This document shows positions 47,022 through 59,057 of a DNA stretch of 64,000 bases, piece by piece (position 1 is the first letter of the stretch; each line of letters starts with the position of its first letter). A model generated the notes under the pieces. The model was not told where the DNA came from. It was given only the letters and a program-made list of their open reading frames with translations, and did no database searches. The stretch lies in assembly GCA_037501455.1 (NCBI GenBank), contig CM074857.1, positions 105,185,501-105,249,500 of the forward strand. The letters run 5' to 3'. Source of the stretch: Lantana camara. Taxonomy: Eukaryota > Streptophyta > Magnoliopsida > Lamiales > Verbenaceae. A program made the translations under genes and the position numbers.

Positions 47022-48228
47022 GGTGTTTTTGGTTGTATAAAGTCCATTAGACAATGTACCAAGTAAAACGGAAGTTTTATTCTTCTTAAGATAAAATTTT
47101 CCATTTCTGGAGAAAGTCTCATATCCTTCACAATCTAATATTGGAATGGAAATTATATTACGAATAATAGAAGGTACATAAAGGACTTTATTCAAAACTA
47201 AAGTGAAGACACCTAAATCTAATCTACATGTCCCGATGGCTTGAGCTTGAACGCCTGATCCATTCCCAACCTTCAAGACGTATTCTCCTTCTTCGAGCTG
47301 CCGAACCTCATTTAGCATCTGTACATCATTACAGATATGAGCTCCACAACCGGTATCAAGTACCCAAGAATTAGAATCAATAGATAGATTTACTTCAACA
47401 ATAAACACACCTTTCTTTAGAGTATCTTTGTACTCTTTGCAGTTCCTCTTCCAATGTCCTTTCTTGCCACAGTGGTGACAAACGTCCTCTCTCTGATCCC
47501 ATTTTTTCTTGGCCTTTCTCTTTTTAACCCCTCTATCGGGTTTAAGAGATCCCTTCTTCTTGGGAACTTTCTTCCTTTTGCCTTTAGAAGGCCTAGATGA
47601 GGAAATGACTATCATTACTTTGTTATCCTTCTTTATCGTAACTTCACCAGTCACAAGTTAACTAATCAACTCAGCGACAGTAGCATGAGCATGATTCATG
47701 TTGAAGTTCAGTACGCAAGGATTGAATGATGGTGGAAGCGATGCGAGCAACAAATCCACAGTGAGGTCCTCGTTTAGAGGTATCTCCATAGAAGTAAGCT
47801 TCTCGTTCAAAGCGAGGAACTTAAGTCCATGTTCGTGGACACTTGTACCTTCTTTCATTCTGAGATGAAAGAGCTCCTTAGAGGTGTTGTACCTTAGAAT
47901 ACGCTCTTTGGGGCGGTACAATTGCTCGAGATGGTCATAAATCTCCTAAGCGTATTCCATAGACTCATGTTGCCTTTGCATGTACGGAGACATGTTAGCC
48001 AACATGAGGCAACGGGCTTGAAGATCGTCTTCAGACCATTTCGCAATCGCGTCTCTTTCGGCTTGAGTCGGAGCCTCACCCTCAGGGGTAGGCTCTCCCT
48101 CGAAAAGAACATATCTTCTCTTCTCAGAATCTAAAACTATCTTTAGATTCCGAAGCTAATCAGAGTAATTGGGGCCCCGTCAACTTGTTTGATTCGAGGA
48201 TGGATACCAAAGGGTTTTTGGTTGCCAT
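47022..48228 (-). pseudogene. Copia gag and protease region, broken
   Basis: The frame starts at ATG 48228 (MATKNPLV...). Gag is broken by a one-base shift in the run near 48170, by TAG at 48158-48156 and 47948-47946, and by TAA at 47660-47658. A CHHCGKKGHWKRNC knuckle lies near 47490, then a protease with LDTGCGAH near 47365. The frame is cut at 47021 by the solo LTR and continues at 44363. Knuckle and protease motifs are otherwise well kept. Confidence 0.88.
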
Positions 48229-48432
48229 TTCAGTTTGTAAAGAATCACATAACTACAACCTAAATGGAAAAACAGAGAAATCATGAGCATGCTGAATAAT
48301 AACGATTATACATATTATCAAGGTCTTTAAAAATATGTTTTCCCACTGTTTTTAGAAAGTCTAGAAATCTCGACTTTAGAAGAAACTTATTTTCTCAGTG
48401 AGTACTAGGATCCCAAGCAATCTTAGTTTTGG

Positions 48433-48760
48433 ACCCACAACTCGTGAGACATCCAAAAGTTTAAGAATCTTAGGTAGGTACTATTTACCAATTCTATCTC
48501 TCATTGAATTCCTAGTAATGTTTTTGCATCACTGATCTTTCGACTATGGACCCAAGACTCGTAAGACATCCATATCTACTTCAGTGTTGAGCTAGACCCA
48601 TCAATCATAAGATCTCAACCAAACTTAGTCCGGAACAACCCACGACTCGTGAGACATCGCCCATTCTAAAATGGTCAAGAAATATTGATTACTTAAAGTG
48701 ATTAATCAGGAAACTAAGAGTTAACAAGATCCACTAATTACCCCACGACTCGTGAGACAG
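48433..48760. repeat. Four spaced copies of a CACGACTCGTGAGAC motif
   Basis: Copies lie at about 48433-48453, 48550-48571, 48640-48659 and 48743-48760, about 90-120 bp apart, with few changes. The core CACGA-c-TCGTG is an inverted repeat. A fifth, degenerate copy may lie near 48595. Role unknown. Confidence 0.75.
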
Positions 48761-49879
48761 CAATTAGGTTCACTTATTAAGTCCTAAATTCTATTGATGG
48801 AATGCTAGGGATTTTATTACCGTGATAAAATACCTATTTATTCGAATTTTGCTCAATATTTAAATGAGATTTTCGAATGACCTCACCAACATATAATGTT
48901 ATCCAAATTTTAATTGTCTTGTTAATGCAGTTTCACATAAAGTGCATCACAGAAACAATTAGCAGATAACATGTCCTAGCATGATACTAATTATGAGATG
49001 ATCATGGGTATCCTATCTTATATGTGAATTTGGGAGCCACTTCAAAATCACTAGTTCTAACATTCATGCCACATAAGACAATTCATATCACATAGGGGTA
49101 CAAAATTTAATGGATAAAACGCCCTATCTATTACATTAATAGAAACCCTCCTAAACATTTTGAGGGATCTTCTTATGGCCACCGTTCTTCAAGTGCTCCT
49201 TGTGGATCCTTCGTATTCCATGGGTGCTTGTCTCCAAAATGAAAATAAAAACCTCACTTCCTAAGCTCTACTATCTTTACATAATGTAATATGGATCAAT
49301 CTTCATATTGGCCATAGACAAGTACACGGGGCATACCCCGACCCAAAAACAATAATAAGGAAAGCCACATAATAAACACATAACAGTACGCACATAAGTA
49401 GGGCTCCAACCCCCAATTGAAAACGCGCAACTATGGGGCTCCGACCCCAATTGAAATCATCCATGTGCAGAATTTAAAACCATACATAAGACTAACCCAT
49501 GATCACCAAACTAGCATGATTCCGCTTGAATTTAAATTTACCAATTAAATTTTAAATTTCCTTGACTTCAAGCTACAATTAACTTAAGTAATTTGAATAT
49601 AGTTCGTTATTCACAAATTTATTCAAAATCGAATTCACCGGATTATGACAAAAACAATAATTAATTCAAAATTAATTTTTTGCCAAATAAATCATTCAAA
49701 GTGATTTTCGTAATTTTCTCGAAAAATAAGAACTTGACTTTAATTCAAAAAATTCCAAAATTTATAATTATGTCAAATAAATAATTTTATAAAATTAAAA
49801 TCCAATTTTAAAATAAAACCAGATTTTACAAAACAGGGTTTTACCGAAATTTGGAAAACACGAAACGAAAAACAGTCCC

Positions 49880-50200
49880 GGGAAAGCCCGCGCGAGGCGC
49901 GCTGCCGCTGCCCGCAAGCGCATGCGAGCAGGCAGCACCGCGCTCACAGCCCGTGCGGGGCTCTCGGCGAGGCAACGGCAGGCGCCGCGCAGCAATGTTG
50001 AGCTCTCGCGGGCGCCTCGCGAACAGGCCCGCGCGCCACTCGCGGGCGATGTCGGGCAGGAGGGGCGGGAACCGCGCAGCAACGCCTAGGCGTGTCCGGG
50101 CGTCTGCCGCGCGGCAGGTTGATTGTGCGGGGCTGCGATGTGCAGCCCCATGCGAGTACTAGGTGCGCTCAATCTCGCACGCAACGCGTGCGGGCGAACC
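49880..50200. other. CpG-rich island in the copia leader
   Basis: About 320 bp of very high GC and CpG content sits in AT-rich flanks, with many GCGCG/CGCGC words and inverted GCGGG/CCCGC words. The open frames on both strands follow from composition and are not taken as genes. Confidence 0.7.
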
Positions 50201-50304
50201 CGTTTCGATCCCTTTTTTCAGTTTCGTAATTTCAGCAAATTCAGAACTTCCAATTTCGAATTAAAACAATTCAAATCAATTTAGGTTAAAACAGTTTAAA
50301 ACCA

Positions 50305-50610
50305 CCTGTTCTCTCCCATGTTCCCCTCGTTGTTGTCTCGAGTGCCACCTGTGCACCCTTGCTGTTGGAAAAACTGCATAAATCGTTGCATCATGTCGAA
50401 CGTGTCTTCAGCTGCAGGTTGGTGGTGGGCATCTCAGGGTGGAGAACTATGTGGGAAGTTACTAACGCCATGCTCTTCATCTGTGAGTTTCATTTCACTT
50501 CTTTCTCGTCCACGATCGTTGATGCTGGTGAAATTGGAGGTCTTCGTCTTTGTGTTGAACGACCATAAGAGTTAGTTTGAGAACCTTATCGCAATACCAT
50601 TTTCTAAGAC
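50305..50610 (-). pseudogene. Gag N-terminal remnant of the decayed gypsy element
   Basis: The minus strand reads a gag-like start with a Pro-rich stretch and MMQRFMQFFQQQ, with stops in between. The sequence ends at about 50305, where gag should continue, which marks the deletion junction with the copia leader. Confidence 0.65.
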
Positions 50611-51168
50611 ACGTGTATATATGCCCATCGAGGACCACGCGAGATAAAAGATTGACGTGACACTTCCGTATCAGCTAGAATCCTCGTGTAAAACCAAAGA
50701 TGGATTCTTAAGGAAAGTCAAGGGAGACCCAAAATTCGAGTACGAGACTCAAAGTCAAACATAAACACATACAGAAGAGTCAAGGAGCCACGAGTCTTTT
50801 GGCTCAGAGACTCGATAAGGAACCACTCCTTCACGCATATAAGTTTAACTATAATATATAAAACCACGTTTCAATTATCAAAAGACAACTCCCAGTGTCA
50901 GATATACCCCGAAATCGTGATTATACTTAACTGTCAATCAATCTATATCTATTCTAAGCAATCTATGAGCAAAAAGGGTCTCTATCACTGCTTTGAAATA
51001 AACTAGGTGGCCCAAGCGCGATCTATCACTCTCTTTCTACAGGTTACTTACCAAAATTCTAGTCTCGGGTTTCCTGTAGTATGGAACTTACTATTTGTTG
51101 AGCCCATACTTCACAGTCTAAGGATCCTATCCCAGCAGCTTAGGTATCCAACCTAAGCTCTGATACCA
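50611..51168 (-). other. Gypsy leader with primer-binding site and hairpin
   Basis: The primer site TGGTATCAGAGC (minus strand, 51168-51157) is complementary to tRNA-Met and lies two bases from the LTR. It overlaps a perfect nine-pair hairpin, AGCTTAGGT-TGGAT-ACCTAAGCT (51159-51137). The rest of the leader has no coding frame. Confidence 0.88.
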
Positions 51169-51170
51169 CG

Positions 51171-52060
51171 TGTGTCGTCCCGACCCGAGGCCTTCGTATG
51201 CCCACGGGCCCGGGCGTCTGGTGATACCAGTCGCTCCTCGAAACCTGTGTAAACACTAATACAAAAGCCATGTCTAATTTACAAATATATATAAAACCAA
51301 AGATATCCAACGATAACACACTTATATAAGACACCCTCGTCTAAGTTCAAAAGTATAATAATGCTAGTCGTCACTCCAGACCGGCTAACTCATCTGAGCT
51401 AGCATATTCTCACCTGAGATTTAATTGCTACTTTATTCAAATCAGTCTATGGGCACTATGCGTAAAGTTCTCCTTAGTTCACTTTCTATTTTCAGGTATT
51501 AACAGTTTCTAAATTACCGACTTCAGTGACACACCGACATCAGTTAGTTGATTTTAGTGTATCTAATACAAAGTTTGCTAATTAAGAACTTAATCTTAAC
51601 TCAATTAATAATAAATTGGTTAATTAGCAACAATGCATAATTATCGTCATATTTTATCAACAATTATATAAATCCCGATAAATATTTAATCAGTATTATT
51701 GTATATCAGAGTATATTGTTTAAACAGTTTTAATATCCAATATACTTCCAATTTATAGGTGTCCAGACCAAAGTCAAAGTAAGGGTCAAAATAAATTTCA
51801 AATTTTTGTTATTACTAACAACTATATAAATTTTGATAAATATTTAAAACGTATTATCAGATATCAGATTGTCCTCGAAACAGCTAGAATTATCCGTTGT
51901 CCAGTACAGTCCAATATGTAAGGCCTATATCAAAGCCAAGGTTAAAACAAATTTCAGAATGAAGGTTAAACTTTAATTATTCCTTCTAATTGCACTTATA
52001 ATTAATAAGAATTAATATTGCACTTATAATTAATAAGAATTAATCAATTTCATTGTTACG

Positions 52061-52092
<32 letters not shown>

Positions 52093-53125
52093 GTAATTCA
52101 AGGGCAATTAAACCTCAAATCATATCAATTGTCTACAGAATTGTCAAAATTATCACATGAATTCGTTTAGGAGAACGAGAGAAACATTCTGATATTTTTT
52201 AAGCGAGTTATCGTCGTCAAACCACCGCCATCGGCCGCCTGCCGCCGTTGGCCGCCACTTCACGTCATCGGAAAATTCCCCAAAAATAACCAAATTAATC
52301 CCTCTTCACGCTCATTAACAATCTCCAGTCAATTTTCTCATATTATTACATATTCAAGTTAAATTTAAGAAACCCCCTTTTAATACGTAACCTAAACCCT
52401 AGAAATTTGGTTCTCAAATTAAACCCAAATCAGGCAAAATTAATCAAAACAGATTTCACAGATAGATTATCCATAATAAACCCGTCAAAACCCATCTTGA
52501 GTTAGCCTGAAAAAGTCACCGGAAAAACTAGTCGCTGTTGCCGTAAGTTCGTTTATGGTTGCGACACCACCGCACCTCCACCGTTGCGATTCTCAATGGT
52601 CAGCTATAAGAAGTAAACTCATCTTGTCGAGCTCTTCAATAACCCTATGGTCTCCGGTCAAAACTCCGGCGAGATCGTCCCCGTCGGCAAAGTTTCTCGA
52701 CCAGCTTTACGGCTCGATTTCTCCTTCGTCTTTGAACGAAACTTGAATCCGATTGCATCTTGGTGTTCTCCGCATCGAGGCGATTGAAAGTCACAATAAA
52801 TTACTGAGGTTCGGCTGCGAATCGTCAGAGGTTGAGAATGGCGGTGTCGCGTGTTTTTGGTTTGTGGGTTTTCTGTGTGTATTTCAATGTGTAGAGTGTG
52901 TGTGTTATTGTGTTGAGGCATGAATGATATCAGGCTTCACGCCTGATGTCTATTTATTTATTTTTTTTTTCTTTTGCCTCACAACTTTCCTAATTTCTAA
53001 TTTCAACCCCAAAACTTCCTATTTTATTTATCTAGGCCCAGTAAATATAATTAATAATATATTAATATATCGTAAACACACAAATATATAATATCTATGA
53101 TTATGATAATTTACGGGGCATTACA
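51171..53125 (-). repeat. 5' LTR of the decayed gypsy element (1955 bp)
   Basis: It is the partner of 33676-36527, with the about 0.93-kb internal segment missing between 'tttcagg' and 'tattaacag' near 51497. The small open frame at 52555-52746 is repeated at 35964-36155 only because the LTRs are copies. Confidence 0.93.
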
Positions 53126-53679
53126 CTATTGGACAAATTTCTCCTTTTCTTTTCTTTGTCTTTTTTGCCATAACGTCCATTCTTGGACGAGTTGGAAGAG
53201 GAATTCTTAATTCTTACACGGATAATGAAATTCAAAAAATCAAATAGGAAGTGAAAAATGAGAATTCTGACACCAATCATTTAGGAGTAGTGAGTATTAC
53301 ACCAAGAATTGACAAGCGGATGAGTTTTCTAATTGGCTATGTTGATATAGCTTAGATAAAGAAAACGTTAAGAATTAATTCTAGCAGCAATGGCTCTGGC
53401 TCGTCCGAGGAGTTGGTGTGGTTCGGGTCTCACAAATGAAAATTCTGTTGGAATTCTGTATTAAATCATTTTTGTTCCGTTGGGAATTATTTTGTTGGAA
53501 AAATAATTTGTCCGTTGGAAATATATTTCCAACGGAACTGACCCGTCGGTACCCAATTCCGACGATGTTTTATCCAACGGGCGTCATCCCCGTCGGTATT
53601 CCGTCGAAAATCAATTTTTCCAACGAAAAACCAATAGAATAATTCCCGTCGGAATTCGGCTGATTTTTTTGTAGTGAAA

Positions 53680-54745
53680 AGCAAAGTTCTATTAATTAAA
53701 ATACAACTAAATGGCCTGATCTACTCTTGTGTATGCCCACTGCCTCCCCTCAGCTAAAACATTAGCTTTTACCAAGCTCTAATATAGAATCATAGCTACT
53801 ATTGATACTTGGGGGCCTGAAAGCGAGTGAAAAATTAAATATGTGGGTTGCTGGAAAAAAAAAGAAGAAAATATGCACGACCCCCACTCTCCTTATAAAT
53901 ACGATCAGACCACATAAATATAAAATAATCATTAAGAAATTTGAACACAAATTTCTAATCAAACTATAATAACGTTGAAATGTCAAATTACGCTACTCGG
54001 TAATCATGAACTTAATTAAGAACTTAATTAATCATATGATCCAATGGTCAAAAGTAACATTTAATTTGCATTCAATATTATAGTATTTACTTGAGATTTC
54101 AGTTTGAAAACCCCCCAAAAGAACTTAGTCATGGTCCAAAATTTCCTTTATTTATTTTTGATAATTTATCCGTAAATTCTCAATAATTTCTTCATAATTT
54201 AAGTCCATGTTACTTATGTTGCCAAGTTAATTCATCAATAACTTAAATAAATTTTATGCGTGTAAATAGAAGTCTCTTAAAAATGTAAGGTAATCACCCA
54301 AAGTAATAAGGAAAGGATAAATTCCAATTCAAATCCATTGGCTGAACTCAATAAATCATAAGCTTTTTGCTAGGTTAAATTCAAAAAGTTTACGTCAACC
54401 AAACAAATGTAAATGTTATAAAACATTTATGCATTGTTGTATATAAAAAGTCTATTAAAAATGTCCAATGATCACCCGAAGTAGCAAGGAAAGAATAAAT
54501 TCTAGTCAAATTCACCGGCGCCAGCTGAACTCAACCGATCATATGCTCTTTAATTGGTCAATCTCGAAAATTTTATCGAATGACAAGTATAAATATTCTC
54601 TCGTTAGGCGTGATTTCAGTTTGACCGAATGAGAATCGGGATAAATTACGCTAAAATAACGAATTTGTAATATATATAACACAAATTTATTTATTTATTT
54701 ACGTAGAGTAAATGAGAAAGATTAAATACAATAAACTAATTTAAA
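53680..54745. other. Intergenic DNA with a diverged internal duplication
   Basis: About 54269-54415 is repeated in diverged form at about 54448-54590 ('aatcacc.aagta..aaggaaagaataaatt', then 'ctgaactcaa'). No gene is supported. The end should hold the J20 copy 2 3' UTR. Confidence 0.5.
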
Positions 54746-55580
54746 TCATTTTTGGTTGCGTATTCTAGCACTCCACGACATTCTGCCCATTGACCCTTTG
54801 TTAGAATCCCTTTGCTTAAGTCCATCAAGTTGAGACTGCCACTTCGTTCTCCAGAACCCATTTTCCTCCCTATTCTGCTGCATATAAACATAGAAAAATC
54901 AGTACAAATTTATAGAGATATTGATTTTTTTTTATATTTAAATTCGAAAAGTATGAAATAATTAATGGCAATAAAGTATAAACGATCACTATTAATTCAA
55001 ATAAACTAAACTCCATATTTTTTCCCTTTTGCCGGAACCAAGAAACACCACTCTGAACGAGCAACAAGTAAACCTCTTCTCAATGGTGAAAAAAATTTAC
55101 CTGATAATAGTTATTTCGAGATTTTATCGCAGAATATTGGAAGCCCGAACCCCGCCAAGCCAAATCTCTATCGTAGGAAGCCCTCGTCTGCGGATTGGAG
55201 AGGGTCTCATACGCCTCCTGCACCATAATAAACCTCCTGGTGTTCTCCGCCACTCTTTCCGGCGGCGATACGTCGGGATGATACTTCCTCGCCATCTTTT
55301 TATACGCTTTCTTGATGTCGGAAAGCGTACTTCCGACATCTGCGATTCCCAGTAGTTCGTATAGTGTCTCTGTCGCCGCGGCTGGCGTGTATAATGCTTG
55401 AACCCGGCAACCCCGTCGGGCCCGGCAAGACCCCGACGGGTTATCGATTGAAATTCTCGATTTTGTCGGCTGGGAAGGGAACGAAATGGCGCTGGAAACG
55501 TTTCCGGGCCTGGAAAATTTTCCGGGGTTCGAGCAGAAATGGGTATTTGGTTCACTACGTGAAATCACAGCGGTGTTCAT
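54746..55580 (-). CDS. J20: Chloroplast DnaJ-like co-chaperone, J20 type (copy 2)
   Basis: The model is complement(join(54746..54877, 55101..55580)), giving 203 residues; exons join in phase 0 at CAG|GTAAAT. Residues 1 to about 60 are Ser/Pro/Arg-rich, as in a transit peptide. The J-domain (about 72-140) has HPD at 101-103 and is nearly the same as copy 1 (LSDIKKAYK.MARKYHPDVS). The C-terminal exon ends with a Trp-containing tail (MSWSARIRNQK), the same design as copy 1. The acceptor is a tandem CAGCAG, so isoforms with or without one Gln are possible. A TATA box (CTATAAATA) lies 126-134 bp upstream. Copies 1 and 2 face the same way, about 37 kb apart, and the DNA between is mostly transposons, so they are most likely tandem duplicates pushed apart. 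Confidence 0.9.
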
Positions 55581-55589
55581 CGTTTCTTC

Positions 55590-58500
55590 GGGTTTAGATT
55601 TCGGGATTGAAGTCTCGGGCCTGGAAAGATTCTGTTTTGGTGTTTGTGAGTTAGTTTTGGAGCTTGAATTGTTTTGATGTCATGGTGTTCTTGGCATGAT
55701 ATGTGTATTTATAGGAAGGAACAGGTTCACGTCCGGGTTGACATGGCGGCTTGTGAGGATGACTTTACTGCGATTTATTAAATGAAATGAATTAGACATT
55801 TTTGTTTAATTTTTGAAATTTGTTTACTATTATTTTTGGGTTATTTTTGTTGGATATTTTGAGCAACAAAGGGTGCGATTTTAATATGATTATGGTAAAG
55901 GTCGAGACGAGAGTTCAACTTTTTTTCCTTACGATGAAATTGCCCCGTTCAGGAGCTTAAAGATTAGCTGCAATTATCTCCCAAGATACAAAGACCACTT
56001 CTCGTAATAGTAGTACTACAAATTACGAGAACAACCAACTCTAAGGGTTTCGAATTCTCTTAGAACTTAAATGTTTCTATGTGTATTTGTATATAATTCT
56101 ATAATTGAATTAAATGATTGAAAATGCATAATGGTGGAGGTTATTATAAATGATGATATACCTCTTCAAAATGGTGCTTACCTATTCCCTTTTAGTTACT
56201 AGCTAGTGAAGTGAACGTGTGTTGCACGTTTATCATTTAATTTTATTTCAATAAATTTAGCTATTATGTTTATTGAATAAATTAGGATATTAAAAACATT
56301 CAATTTGATTAAATAAATATACACATACAAAAATATTTATATGAAATTTCTCTTTCAAATCATTTACAATAAGTAGAATTCAAAGTAGAGAACATCCAAA
56401 TAAATAAACAATAAAAATATTTGAAACTATGTTATTAAATAAAACCAAAATATTTAAAGTGTATAATAATTTGCCCAAATAATTTTAACTTTTAAGCATA
56501 AATAGCAATTTATAACTTTCAAATATATTTAATAAATGAAAAGACATATGTAAAAATTATGACAAAAACCTAAAAGATCAAAAACTTTTGTCGGTAGAGT
56601 ATCCTAGACGTAGAAACCATCTTGAAACTTCTAACCTATTCTCGTCAATTTATCCGTCATCATGTTTCTTTCTCTAGAAATTTATTTAATTCAAGTTTTT
56701 TAGGGGCTTTGGATTAAACTTTGCCAATTAAAATTACATTTCTTGTTTGTTTCATTTCAATATCCTCCGTTGTTATCCATTTTACGACCATCTTCGAATC
56801 AATCCCCACAATAATCTTCGAAAAACGTCGTTCCCAAGCTGGTGTTAATCTTTCACGTAATCTCAATAACTCCGCTACATTATTAAAACTCTACTAAAAT
56901 TCATAGCGAATCCTAGCACTCATCTTCAGTTGTCATCTCGAATGAAAATAACAGTACATATAATGCCATACTTTACACTTTGTAAGATTAAAATAGTATT
57001 TTTACCTATAATGTATAAATACGGACACAACACGATGTGAATACAATTATTCGAATTTTTCATTGAATTTCTTACTTGAAAAGTTTTGCACACTAGATTC
57101 CGACACAATAAAATAATATTTTTAAAAGGGGTAAGTGTATTATAAATTTTTACCTTCCTAAATTCCAAAAATCTGTCATTCGATTTCTTCTTTTCTTTTG
57201 AAATTGTATTATTTAATACATCAAAATATGAAAATATCTTGCCAAAATAAAGGAAACCAAGCAGCGTCTAGGCATGCAAGTATTCCTATTTTCCCCTTTT
57301 GATGGTAACTAGTGGTCTGCAATTGTTCCAATTTCCAATCCATGGTTGTCTATTATCAACTGAATTGAACCCAATTCTTTAAAATGAATATTTTTCTACA
57401 TTTAAATTTAAAATAATCATTGTGTTGCTATTAAACTTTAGTCGCTCTAACCCCTTAATCTTAAATTATCGGTAAATTTGGTCTTTTTTTAAAGTAAATC
57501 GGTCGGAGCGACCGTAGGATTAATACCGAAATTTCACCCTCATATATAAATCAAATTGAAAACAATGCCAAGTATTCATATAATGGATTATTATGATCCA
57601 AATTTGACAACTATCCTGATTACACAACGACATATAAGACCCGTCCATTGGTCTCGTAAATTTAATCTTTTATTTCAAAATATATGAAAAGAATCATAAC
57701 TTTTTATTAAAATATCATAACCTTTTTATTAATTAAGATCCGCATTTATCGATCAGATGGATTAGTTTTTGTTTTTTTTACTGTATACATCCCCAAATAA
57801 AATTTAAATTAAAATCATCATTCTGAAAAATGAATTCATTAATCATTTAAATTAGTTGTATGAACGTGATATTCCCCAAATTTTGAGGCTCACAATAGTT
57901 GCTACGAATCGAGGCCTAATCTTTCAAACCCCAACCAATCTCGATTAATTTAACAATTCAATATTATATTAATTTAATTATAAGATTTATCTTTTAGTAT
58001 TTAAATACATAATTATTATTTACAGAAAAAAAAAATTATATTTTAATGATACAATGCGGCACAAATATCATAATGAAATATTATTCGAAAAAAAACTAAT
58101 ATTGGGCATTAAGCATTCTTTTACCTAGTTAATTTGAATGAAGAAATTAACACACATTATGAAATACTAATTTCAATTACGAAAATTTTGAATTTCTATT
58201 AAAATTTACTGTTGAGCAATTTTCATATTCCTATCGTATCAATGAATTTATCGTTATTGTGTGACTAGCGTCTTTAATTAATTAGATCAGATATTATATT
58301 CCACTTTCTCCATTTTTCGTATTATATTCGATTGGTTTGGATGAACGTACACGAATAAACTCACACATCGCATACCTAATTATCATCCTAATCTTTATTG
58401 TTTTAGAAAAAAAGAAAAAACTTATTTTCATATTAAAGTTTGGACTCAATTTGCAGTCAACTATCATCTGAATTTAGCCATTTTTTTTTGGACAAAACTC

Positions 58501-58880
58501 ATAAATATTTTTCGCCACATGATGATTATCAAAGCAAACACGCCAACTTTTAGTTAAAAAAGACAATTATATTAATTATCCAACGTGGGTTCATTTAATA
58601 GTGTTTTGTCCCCATATTTGATATAACATTAATTATTAAATCATTTATCATCAATTTAACGATTTGATGATATGCTAGCTTAAGCAGTGATCTTGGATAT
58701 GAGTCTTTAGGAAGTAGTTAAGTGGTCCGTCCCGCATCAACCCATGGAAATACGCCATAAAACAAAATATATATATATATATATATATATTAAATCATGT
58801 TAATAAATTTAGACAAAATCGCAGAATTTATTTAAGATATTTGGTGCTCGATTTTGGGTGTCCCTCCGAAATTAATATTA
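55590..58880. repeat. Upstream block A, repeated as block B
   Basis: Colinear segments shared with 60380-62800 include the J20 5' UTR/TATA region, 'caaaataaaggaaaccaagc...aggcatgcaa' (57240 and 60730) and 'ctcaatttgcagtcaactat' (58447 and 62528). The block has no gene of its own; it is AT-rich, with a (TA)n run near 58768-58790. Confidence 0.75.
55706..55714 (-). promoter_or_regulatory. TATA box of J20 copy 2
   Basis: CTATAAATA on the minus strand. The same nine bases are kept in block B at 60512-60520 with matching flanks. Confidence 0.7.
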
Positions 58881-59057
58881 TGTTTGTGGCTAAAATTATA
58901 CACTATTTCCGGTGATCCTATAATTTTAAAATTATATTTATACACGTGATATATATTCTGGCTATAAAAAATAAATAATATTCCCGAACTCTAGCATGAA
59001 TGTAATTATTAATGTAAAAAGTTCTTACAGACCGATACTAACTGCGGATTTAATAAT

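Larger units (their letters stand above)
39705..50304 (-). mobile_element. Decayed Ty1/copia element nested in the gypsy element, 5' LTR missing
   Basis: The 3' LTR (39705-41681), polypurine tract, RT/RNase H, integrase, protease, gag and a long leader follow in minus-strand order. That order, with integrase before RT, is Ty1/copia. The gypsy protease is cut at 39704, but gypsy sequence resumes at about 50305 only with gag N-terminus. One deletion that removed the copia 5' LTR together with gypsy gag-C/protease-N would explain this. The right boundary is therefore a deletion junction and is approximate. The lineage is not assigned. Confidence 0.85.
48229..50304 (-). other. Long leader-like region upstream of copia gag
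   Basis: About 2 kb without a coding frame. It has a repeated palindromic motif in the first part, AT-rich DNA in the middle and a CpG-rich island at 49880-50200. I found no primer-binding site or LTR in it. It is probably the copia 5' UTR, but part of it could be another insertion. Confidence 0.5.
33676..53125 (-). mobile_element. Decayed Ty3/gypsy element, chromovirus type, host of nested insertions
   Basis: The LTRs, read on the minus strand, start TGTAATGCCC; on the plus strand the outer ends are TGTGGCGTCCC (33676) and GGGCATTACA (53125). The 5-bp duplication is ctatt (33671-33675 and 53126-53130). A tRNA-Met primer site, a polypurine tract and broken gag and pol remnants lie between. 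A copia element interrupts it from 39705. Its age is much greater than that of the 20110 element: pol is broken by many lesions and the LTRs differ by large indels. Confidence 0.93.
32344..53676. mobile_element. Non-autonomous CACTA element split by nested retrotransposons
   Basis: The left end is CACTACAAGAAAAC (32344) and the right end is TTTTTTTGTAGTG (ending 53676), which are inverse CACTA termini. A 3-bp duplication, aaa, flanks them (32341-32343 and 53677-53679). Both subterminal parts (32350-32950 and 53440-53660) are full of CCGTTGGAA/TTCCAACGG words, typical CACTA transposase sites. Without the nested gypsy insert it would be about 1.9 kb. No transposase frame is present. Confidence 0.88.

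Noticed and set aside
49795..50162. Ala/Arg-rich frames in the CpG island
   Set aside because: Composition alone keeps both strands open; no motif or start context supports a gene.
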